Below, one piece after another: positions 54,516 through 61,305 of a DNA stretch of 64,000 bases. The notes under the pieces were generated by a model, which made no database searches, was not told the origin of the DNA, and was given only the letters and a program-made list of their open reading frames with translations. A program made the position numbers and the translations under genes. Position 1 is the first letter of the stretch. Every line of letters begins with the position of its first letter. The stretch is from Gemmatimonadaceae bacterium (lineage in GTDB: Bacteria; Gemmatimonadota; Gemmatimonadetes; Gemmatimonadales; Gemmatimonadaceae): positions 62,001 to 126,000 of the forward strand of contig JADKJT010000011.1 of NCBI GenBank assembly GCA_016720905.1, read 5' to 3'.

Positions 54516-55384
54516 CCGACGCGCGGTCACCGATTCGGCGCGTATTGCGCGAGTATCGGTGGTCGCTGGCTTTCACCTACGCCTTGTTCGGCCTCGAAAT
54601 GCTGGGCAGTCTGGCGCGACCGTACTTTCTGGGCGCCGCCGTGGACGGCCTGCTGGGCGGACAGTTCCTGGGACTGTTGCAGCTCGTGGCCGCGCATCTG
54701 GTCTGGCTGGTGGTCGGCGTGGCGCGTCACGCCTACGACACGCGCACCTTCGCCAGCGTCTACACCACCTTCATCACGCGATTGCTTGACCGCTCGGCAT
54801 CGGGTGTCGATGTGTCCAGGCGGAGCGCGTATTCCTCGCTCTCACGCGACATCATCGAGTTCCTGCAGTACGATCTCGTCTACGTCATCGAGGCCGCCTA
54901 TAACGTCTTCGGCTCGCTCATCATTCTCGCCTTCTACGATCGTCTGGTGGTCGGCATCTGCCTGGCCGCGCTGCTGCCGGTCGGAGCATTCAGTCTGCTC
55001 TACGGCAAGCGCACCGCCACACTCAACGCGCACAAGCATGATGAGCTTGAGCGACAGGTGGACATCATCACCTCGGAAGATCCGGTCCGCATCCGCGAGC
55101 ACTACGATCACCTGCGGCACTGGCAGGTGAAACTGTCCAATCAGGAAGCATGGAATTTCGGCGCCAACGAACTCGTCGTGATCCTGGTGCTGGCGGCGTC
55201 CTTGTATGTATCGACGGTGCTTGGTGGCGCGGTGCATCAGGCCGGCGCGTTGATCGCGCTCTACAACTACGTCTTGCGCTTCACCACCGGGCTGGACACG
55301 ATTCCCTATACCATTCAACGGGTGGCCGCGTTGCGCGACATCCTCCGTCGCGTCAATCGCGTGGACGCCCAGGTGAACAGATGA
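54512..55384 (+). CDS. ABC-type six-transmembrane domain protein without ATPase
   Basis: This 290-residue protein has about six hydrophobic helices ('LAFTYALFGLEMLGSLARPY', 'LLQLVAAHLVWLVVGVA', 'VFGSLIILAFYDRLVVG', and others) in the order of an ABC exporter membrane domain. There is no Walker A, signature or Walker B. It fits the stand-alone ABC_membrane_3-like family. It may work with an ATPase encoded elsewhere or as a membrane receptor. It overlaps both neighbours by four bases, so it is tightly linked to the ligase pair. Confidence 0.8.
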   Translation: MTDARSPIRRVLREYRWSLAFTYALFGLEMLGSLARPYFLGAAVDGLLGGQFLGLLQLVAAHLVWLVVGVARHAYDTRTFASVYTTFITRLLDRSASGVDVSRRSAYSSLSRDIIEFLQYDLVYVIEAAYNVFGSLIILAFYDRLVVGICLAALLPVGAFSLLYGKRTATLNAHKHDELERQVDIITSEDPVRIREHYDHLRHWQVKLSNQEAWNFGANELVVILVLAASLYVSTVLGGAVHQAGALIALYNYVLRFTTGLDTIPYTIQRVAALRDILRRVNRVDAQVNR

Positions 55385-56607
55385 TGGCATGCACTGCTGC
55401 CGGCGCCCTGAACATCCGAGCCGCAGCCATCGCCAGCGTGCTGGCGTGGAGCCTCACCGCCTGCGCGCACCAGCCATCGCCTGCGGCGGCGCCGTCAACC
55501 ACACCCCCCGTCGTGGCCTCGCTGCTCGACACGCGCGCCGCACTCGGCGTGCCGACCGTCGACCTGGCGGCCGACACGGCGCGGCAGACCGTGGTCGACA
55601 AGGAATCGGGTCAGTACCTCGGGCATCCCACCACGGTCCTGCTCGAGGATGGTCGCACGATGCTGGTGGTCTATCCGCGCGGTCATGGCGCGGGCGCCAT
55701 TCAGCTCAAGCGCAGCACCGACGGTGGACGCACCTGGAGTGCGCGTCTGGCCGTACCGGAGAACTGGGCAACGTCGAAAGAGACGCCAACCATCCACCGC
55801 GTGGTCGATCGGCAGGGCGTCAAGCGGCTCGTGTTGTTTTCAGGGCTGTATCCCATTCGGATGTCGGTCTCCAGTGACGACGGTGAGCATTGGTCGGCGC
55901 TTGAGCCGATCGGCGACTTTGGCGGCATCGTCGCCATGGCGTCCGTGGAGCGCCTGAACAACGGCGACTACCTCGCACTCTTTCACGATGACGGGCGCTT
56001 CATTGCCAACAGCGGCAAGAAGAGCGGGCCCTTTGTCGTGTATAAGACACTGTCGCATGATGGCGGGCTGCATTGGGACGCCCCCATCGCCATTGCTTCG
56101 CGCCCCGACATCGACCTGTGCGAACCGGGATTATTTCGCTCGCCCGACGGCAAGCGCCTGATGGTGTTGTTGCGCGAGAACCGGCGCGCCCTGCCGTCGC
56201 ATCGTATCACGTCCGACGACGAAGGGGTTACCTGGAGTGCGCCCGTTCCGCTCTCACCGGCGTTGACCGGCGACCGGCACGTGGCCACCTATCTCCCCGA
56301 CGGTCGGCTGTTCGTCACCTTTCGCGACATGGCCCCCGAGAGCCCAACCAAGGGCGACTGGGTGGCCTGGGTTGGCACGTATGACGAACTGCTGCGTTCT
56401 TCCTCCGCGGGGTTCCGTGTTCGATTGATGGACAACACCGACCAGTGGGACGCCGCGTATCCCGGTCTCGTTCGGCTACCCGACGGCAGCGTGGTGACCA
56501 CCACCTACGGGCATTGGACTGCGGGTCAGCCACCCTGGATTGCCTCCATTCGATTGCAGCCTGCAGTACTCGATCGCACTTTGCGCCACCTTTTGCCTAA
56601 TCGCTGA
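55381..56607 (+). CDS. Sialidase-like BNR propeller lipoprotein
   Basis: The start at 55381 overlaps the previous stop (ATGA) and gives 408 residues with lipobox 'LTAC' near residue 28. Asp boxes are STDGGRTW, SSDDGEHW, SHDGGLHW and SDDEGVTW, in the spacing of the six-bladed sialidase fold. Other blades contain 'GLFRSPDGKRLMVLLRENRR' and 'DAAYPGLVRLPDGSVVTT'. A glycan exo-hydrolase or binding role at the cell surface is likely; the catalytic Arg triad and Tyr cannot be confirmed by eye. The next gene starts one base after its stop. Confidence 0.83.
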   Translation: MMACTAAGALNIRAAAIASVLAWSLTACAHQPSPAAAPSTTPPVVASLLDTRAALGVPTVDLAADTARQTVVDKESGQYLGHPTTVLLEDGRTMLVVYPRGHGAGAIQLKRSTDGGRTWSARLAVPENWATSKETPTIHRVVDRQGVKRLVLFSGLYPIRMSVSSDDGEHWSALEPIGDFGGIVAMASVERLNNGDYLALFHDDGRFIANSGKKSGPFVVYKTLSHDGGLHWDAPIAIASRPDIDLCEPGLFRSPDGKRLMVLLRENRRALPSHRITSDDEGVTWSAPVPLSPALTGDRHVATYLPDGRLFVTFRDMAPESPTKGDWVAWVGTYDELLRSSSAGFRVRLMDNTDQWDAAYPGLVRLPDGSVVTTTYGHWTAGQPPWIASIRLQPAVLDRTLRHLLPNR

Positions 56608-56608
56608 G

Positions 56609-57061
56609 ATGAGAAAGGTCGTCGGGCTGCTGGCATTCGTGGTGGTGGCGTGGATGGTCCTCCGATCGCCGACCACCGCCGTCAACCCCTCCGGGGCGAC
56701 TCCCGCCGCCGGGGCGTCCGGTCAGGCCCTGTCGCCGCAAACCCAGCCCACGGAGCAGCACTCAACTGTTGGGTTTCGGTCGCCGGCACGTCTTGAGGAG
56801 CATTTCCGGAAGCACGGTGCCGAATTTGGCCAGGTGTCTATTGACCAGTACCTCGCCAGGGCCCAGGCACTCCGTGACGCACCAGTAGGCGGCAACGTCC
56901 TCGAGGTAGTACGACCGTCAGACGGAGTGGTGTCGCGCTTTGACCGGGAAAGCGGTGCGTTTCTTGCCGCTGATGCGGACGGCACCATTCGCACATTTTT
57001 CAAGCCCAACGACGGCGAAGCCTATTTCCGGCGTCAGGTGAAACGCCGGCCGTCGCCATGA
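56609..57061 (+). CDS. Membrane-anchored toxin-like nuclease domain protein
   Basis: This 150-residue protein starts with a membrane helix or signal ('VVGLLAFVVVAWMVL'), a Pro/Thr-rich linker to about residue 50, then a compact domain. Its signature 'ARLEEHFRKHGAEFGQ', then 'YLARAQALRDAPVGG', 'VVSRFDRESGAFLA' and 'DGTIRTFFKPNDGEAYFRRQ' recalls the BECR-fold RNase toxins at the C-terminus of polymorphic toxins (for example CdiA-CT type). That match is from memory of the motif, not a search. The next gene looks like its immunity protein. It starts one base after the sialidase-like gene. Confidence 0.6.
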   Translation: MRKVVGLLAFVVVAWMVLRSPTTAVNPSGATPAAGASGQALSPQTQPTEQHSTVGFRSPARLEEHFRKHGAEFGQVSIDQYLARAQALRDAPVGGNVLEVVRPSDGVVSRFDRESGAFLAADADGTIRTFFKPNDGEAYFRRQVKRRPSP

Positions 57062-57085
57062 GTGACCTGTAATGAACGTGACCCG

Positions 57086-57439
57086 ATGAACCACGCCCCG
57101 CACACCACTGTCCCGACCCTGCCAATGCTCGTTGAGCGGTGGGGTCAGGTCGTGGACGAAATCGAGCGCGGCTACACGCTCACGTTCGACGACTACCTCA
57201 ACGACGTCGACCTGCGGCACCTCATCGCCCGCAGTATTCGAAACGTGCCGCCGGGCCTACGAGAGCAGTTGATCCCCCTGCGCGACGAGCTGACGGCGTT
57301 CGACACGCGCTTCGTAGCGGCCACCGAGCCCAGTGACGGGTGCATCTGGGGCGAGGCCAACGCCGAGGACGAAGGCTGGTCAGCGGATGGCGAATGGTGG
57401 TACTATAGGCAACCGATGGACCGTCCCGAGGACTGGTAA
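57086..57439 (+). CDS. Small acidic protein, likely immunity partner of the toxin-like gene
   Basis: This 117-residue protein starts at 'MNHAPHTTVPTLPML'; an in-frame GTG at 57062 is an alternative. It is acidic and Trp-rich, with 'VERWGQVVDEIERGYTLTFDDY' (in part), 'LNDVDLRHLIARSIRNVPP' and 'DGCIWGEANAEDEGW'. It has no membrane helix. Its place 24 bp after the nuclease-like gene, its size and its acid charge fit an immunity protein. The family is not recognised with certainty. Confidence 0.55.
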   Translation: MNHAPHTTVPTLPMLVERWGQVVDEIERGYTLTFDDYLNDVDLRHLIARSIRNVPPGLREQLIPLRDELTAFDTRFVAATEPSDGCIWGEANAEDEGWSADGEWWYYRQPMDRPEDW

Positions 57440-57452
57440 CGAGGCATTCGCA

Positions 57453-57980
57453 ATGATGTTTGACGCCGCGTGGCGAGAGACACGAAAGGATCAGGCCTTG
57501 GTGCGTTTCGAGCGTTTGCGTCTCCTCGGACACCGACGATACATGGTTCGCGAGTCGCTGCGGCAGGCTGTGGTATTCGCCATCGTGATGCTGGGGCTCC
57601 AGGCTTGGTGGATCTACTCGGAGGGTCGAGCGCTGCCATCGGTCACCCGAATTGTCATCATGGTGACCTACTTTCTCGGTGCCGGTCTGCTGGTTGGATT
57701 CTTCTCGTCCAGACTTCAGTGGCGCGTCTTGACGGCCATGGGGGAGAGTCGCCTGCATGGGGAAACCGTTGAGCAGCAGCGGGTCCGAAGTCGCGAAGCG
57801 ACCGGTCGCCCGGTAATGATCTTTGGCATCATGGCAGCCATCGCCATGGGAACGCTCGCGGTAGTCGTCGCCCTGGAAACCGGAGAAATCTGGATGTGGC
57901 TGTGGGGCGCATGCTGCTTGGCAGGCGCCGTGTACTACGCCGTGGAACTCACCCGATTCGCGCCGCCCAGGGACGCATAG
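57453..57980 (+). CDS. Four-helix membrane protein, unknown function
   Basis: The start follows a GAGG site eight bases upstream, 13 bp after the likely immunity gene. The 175-residue protein has a basic amphipathic N-terminus ('ALVRFERLRLLGHRRYM') and four hydrophobic segments ('AVVFAIVMLGLQAWWI', 'IVIMVTYFLGAGLLVGF', 'VMIFGIMAAIAMGTLAVVV', 'MWLWGACCLAGAVYYAVEL'). It could belong to the same transcript. I do not recognise it. Confidence 0.6.
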   Translation: MMFDAAWRETRKDQALVRFERLRLLGHRRYMVRESLRQAVVFAIVMLGLQAWWIYSEGRALPSVTRIVIMVTYFLGAGLLVGFFSSRLQWRVLTAMGESRLHGETVEQQRVRSREATGRPVMIFGIMAAIAMGTLAVVVALETGEIWMWLWGACCLAGAVYYAVELTRFAPPRDA

Positions 57981-58016
57981 CTCCACCCGTTCCCTCCCCC
58001 CTTATCTTTCAGGGCT

Positions 58017-59576
58017 ATGTCCCACAGCCCTGACCTTAACGAGCAAATCCGCCAGGCCACCGCGCTGCTCGAATCGCTGGCCAGCGACCGGGCCCGCCTC
58101 CTCGACGTCGCCGAGCCCGAGCGGACGCGCTTCCTGAAAGCGGCCGGCCAAGTGTCGCGCCCCGACGCCATCACGCGACGCCAGATGGTGAAGGCCACCA
58201 AGCGACATAAGAAGTCGGCGCGACACGAGCACATCCAGAACGCCGAGTCGCAGCTCAACAGCACCGGCATCCGGTCGCTGCGTCGGCAAACGGTGTTCAC
58301 CACACCCAACTACCTGCTGCCCGGCAGCGACGATCAGGGCACCGTAGACGATCCGGATTTCCGTGAGGCGCTGGAGCCGCAGCACTGTTATGTGTGCAAG
58401 CAGTCGTTCAGCGTGCTGCACCACTTCTACGATCAGCTGTGCCCCACCTGCGCGGCCTTCAACTTCGCCAAGCGCAGTGAACTGGCCGATCTCACGGGTC
58501 GTGTGGCGCTGCTCACCGGCGGACGCGTCAAGATTGGCTATCAGGCCGGCATCAAGCTGCTACGGGCCGGCGCTCACCTCATTGTCACCACGCGCTTCCC
58601 GCGTGACTCCGCTGCGCGCTACGCCGCCGAAGCCGACTTCGAGCAATGGGGTCATCGGCTGGAAATATTCGGACTCGACCTGCGGCACACGCCCAGTGTC
58701 GAGTTGTTCTGTCATCAGTTGAACGAAACGCACGATCGGTTGGATTTCATCATCAACAACGCCTGTCAAACCGTGCGTCGTCCGCCCGAGTTTTATCGTC
58801 ACATGATGGAACTCGAAACGGCCGCCATCGGCCATATGCCCGACCATGTGCGCAAACTGCTGGGCGCCTACGAAGGGGTGCGCGCATACAACATGCTGCC
58901 CGACAGCACGGATGCGTCCAGTACCGATGTGGGCGTGGTGGCCACCAAACGCCTGGCCGAAGTGGCGGGGCTCACGCATGCCGCCGAATTGTCACAGGTG
59001 GCGCTGCTGCCCGATGACGCCGCACCGCAGGCGCATCTGTTCCCGGAAGGACAGCTCGATCAGGACATGCAGCAGGTGGACCTGCGTGACCGCAACTCCT
59101 GGCGCATGCTGATGGCCGAAGTGCCATCGGTGGAACTGCTGGAAGTGCAGCTGGTGAACGCCGTCGCGCCGTTCCTGCTCAACGCGCGACTCAAGCCGCT
59201 CATGCTGCGCACGGCAAATCGGGACAAGCACATTGTGAACGTATCGGCCGTGGAAGGACAGTTCTATCGCAAGTTCAAGACCACGCGCCATCCACACACG
59301 AACATGGCGAAGGCTGCGCTCAACATGATGACGCGCACCGCGGCGGCCGACTATTTCACCGACGGCATCCACATGAATGCGGTGGACACCGGTTGGGTAA
59401 CGGATGAAGATCCCGCTGAAATTGCCGCGCGGAAGGTGGCTGAACACCGGTTCCATCCGCCGCTGGATATCGTGGATGGGGCGGCGCGCATTGTGGACCC
59501 GATCATCGACGGGATCAACAGCGGCACGCACGTCTGGGGGAAGTTCCTCAAGGACTACCGGCCCACCGACTGGTAG
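58017..59576 (+). CDS. Zinc-ribbon SDR family oxidoreductase, non-canonical active site
   Basis: This 519-residue protein has a charged N-terminal region (1-100), a zinc ribbon CYVCK...CPTC near residues 124-143, and an SDR Rossmann domain from about 160. The nucleotide loop is TGGRVKIGYQAG. 'IINNACQTVRRPPEFY' matches the SDR NNAG strand. Near residue 415, 'HIVNVSAVEGQF' supplies the Ser. The usual YxxxK is TNMAK: Thr428 replaces Tyr and Lys432 is kept. The segment around 280-370 is an insert. The family with these features exists widely but has no clear function. Confidence 0.85.
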   Translation: MSHSPDLNEQIRQATALLESLASDRARLLDVAEPERTRFLKAAGQVSRPDAITRRQMVKATKRHKKSARHEHIQNAESQLNSTGIRSLRRQTVFTTPNYLLPGSDDQGTVDDPDFREALEPQHCYVCKQSFSVLHHFYDQLCPTCAAFNFAKRSELADLTGRVALLTGGRVKIGYQAGIKLLRAGAHLIVTTRFPRDSAARYAAEADFEQWGHRLEIFGLDLRHTPSVELFCHQLNETHDRLDFIINNACQTVRRPPEFYRHMMELETAAIGHMPDHVRKLLGAYEGVRAYNMLPDSTDASSTDVGVVATKRLAEVAGLTHAAELSQVALLPDDAAPQAHLFPEGQLDQDMQQVDLRDRNSWRMLMAEVPSVELLEVQLVNAVAPFLLNARLKPLMLRTANRDKHIVNVSAVEGQFYRKFKTTRHPHTNMAKAALNMMTRTAAADYFTDGIHMNAVDTGWVTDEDPAEIAARKVAEHRFHPPLDIVDGAARIVDPIIDGINSGTHVWGKFLKDYRPTDW

Positions 59577-59641
59577 ACGCCACAGCGGCATCCAAGCCAC
59601 CGAAGGAGGAACCGGGTCAGGGCGGGTGCAGAGGGGACGTG

Positions 59642-60304
59642 CTACGCGGTGAGTACCGCGCATCCCGCATTCTGCGCCCGTGCCAATGCGAACATTCCCG
59701 ACGGCATGGCGATGGCGCCATTCACAAAACCGGCGCGGAGCGCGCGATGCACCGAGTCAGCCGACTCGCCGGCTTTGGCCGCCATCCGGTTGGCGAGATG
59801 TCCCAGCGCGAAATCACAGACAAGTATGATGGCGCCGCGCCGCACGATATCCGTCATCGACCCGGTGGCGGCCGGTTGTCCGTCGGGGACCGTCATCCAC
59901 AGGTTGCGCCGTGAGGGCTGTTTCGTGAGCGGGTCCGTCACCTGGGCATCCGCGCCTATTTCGTAGCGATTCCAGATGGTGTCGTTCAGCGCCAGCGGAA
60001 TAGCACGGGTACGAATATTGAGGACCACCTGCGCACGATGCTTGCCGACGCCATACACCGCGTTACAATTGTCGAGATAGCGCGTGGCTATCTGCAAACA
60101 GAACCCGTCAGCGATACCGGCGGAGTCAATGACCGCGCGATCACGGGTGTTCTCCACGCGCTTCACCCACGACAGATCCCATTCGCCGGACTCGCTCACC
60201 GTCGGCGGCACTCGCACCTCATGGCCAGCATCACCACCAAGCACCGCGGCGACACCCAACTGGCTGATCCGTCCAATGAATGCGCGCCGAGAATCGTGCG
60301 TCAC
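59642..60304 (-). CDS. Tat-exported DsrE-like protein, unknown function
   Basis: This 220-residue protein has a twin-arginine signal 'SRRAFIGRISQLGVAAVL'. Middle segments 'HRAQVVLNIRTRAIPLALND' and 'ILVCDFALGHLANRMAAKAG' are consistent with a DsrE/F-like alpha/beta fold, by eye. It starts one base from the stop of the isomerase/epimerase-like gene, so both are co-transcribed. The substrate is unknown. Confidence 0.65.
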   Translation of the reverse strand: MTHDSRRAFIGRISQLGVAAVLGGDAGHEVRVPPTVSESGEWDLSWVKRVENTRDRAVIDSAGIADGFCLQIATRYLDNCNAVYGVGKHRAQVVLNIRTRAIPLALNDTIWNRYEIGADAQVTDPLTKQPSRRNLWMTVPDGQPAATGSMTDIVRRGAIILVCDFALGHLANRMAAKAGESADSVHRALRAGFVNGAIAMPSGMFALARAQNAGCAVLTA

Positions 60305-60305
60305 C

Positions 60306-61166
60306 TCAGAACTCCAGCCCCTTCAAATAGTCGAAGTTCTGTTTCGCGCTGGCCATCTCGTCCGTCGGTCCCTCCTGCTCCACAAAGCAGGGCTTCTTGG
60401 CCAGATCCGGAATGGCCGCCAGAAACGCCTTCAGGTTGAACGTGCCAGTGGCGAGTTCCGTATCGCTCGACCGATCTGGCTTGACGTTCTTGAGATGGAA
60501 GCTCCAGCACATCGACCGGTGTCGCGACAGGAAATCCATCGGGTCGCCGCCGCCCATCAGCATGTTGCCGCAATCCAGCTGCAGTCGCACGTACTTGGGG
60601 TCGAGCGCGTTCGCGAACACTTCCAGCGGCACCTCGCCTTGCAGTTTGGCCTGATGATTGGGTTCGTTATGAAAGGCCAGCCAGATCCCGGCGCGACGCG
60701 CCACTTCGCCGGCGGAATTGAACCGGTTCGCCCACAGCTTCCAGGCGTCCAGTGACTTGTTGGTTTCCGCTGGCAGACTGGGCACGATCAGGTACTGGTG
60801 GCCCAGTTGCCGCGCCGTGTCGAGACTCTGCTCCCAGTCGGTGAGAATCGTCTCGGGCGCCATATGCGCCGACGGGGCCTTGAGTCCCTCTTTCTTGAGG
60901 GTGTCGCGCACTTCCTTCGTGCTGCGGCCGAAGTTCTTGAAGCTCCACAACAGCTCGACGTCGGTGTACCCGATGGCACGAAGGGCCGCCAGCGTCCGTT
61001 CCGGATCGGCCTTCATGGCCTTTCGCACGGCGTACAACTCAATGCCGATGCGATCGAGGCGATTGGGCAGGACAGAGGGCGTGGCCGCCCAAGCGAGGGA
61101 CTTCTGTGCGGCCACCAGGCCAGCCGTGCCAGCCGTAAACGCGGCGAGGAATGAGCGTCTTTGCAT
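60306..61166 (-). CDS. Tat-exported sugar phosphate isomerase/epimerase-like TIM barrel protein
   Basis: This 286-residue protein starts with a twin-arginine signal 'MQRRSFLAAFTAGTAGLVAA'. The rest is an AP-endonuclease-2/xylose-isomerase-type TIM barrel: 'LDRIGIELYAVRKAMKADPE', 'GYTDVELLWSFKNFG', 'GIWLAFHNEPNHQAKL' (His/Glu metal ligands), 'YVRLQLDCGNMLMGGGDP' and 'CFVEQEGPTDEM'. It would isomerise or epimerise a sugar or similar substrate in the periplasm. The DsrE-like gene follows immediately. Confidence 0.87.
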   Translation of the reverse strand: MQRRSFLAAFTAGTAGLVAAQKSLAWAATPSVLPNRLDRIGIELYAVRKAMKADPERTLAALRAIGYTDVELLWSFKNFGRSTKEVRDTLKKEGLKAPSAHMAPETILTDWEQSLDTARQLGHQYLIVPSLPAETNKSLDAWKLWANRFNSAGEVARRAGIWLAFHNEPNHQAKLQGEVPLEVFANALDPKYVRLQLDCGNMLMGGGDPMDFLSRHRSMCWSFHLKNVKPDRSSDTELATGTFNLKAFLAAIPDLAKKPCFVEQEGPTDEMASAKQNFDYLKGLEF

Positions 61167-61305
61167 GCCTCTACGCTACGGCTGGGCAGGCGCAATCGGC
61201 AAGCCTTTCTAGTTCAAACGGACCTGCGCCCCGGCGCGTATGTTGTTCAGTCGAGCCGGCACGGTGCCGGCCGCCCTCTGTTTTCGCCCCATTTCGGAGT
61301 TGGGC

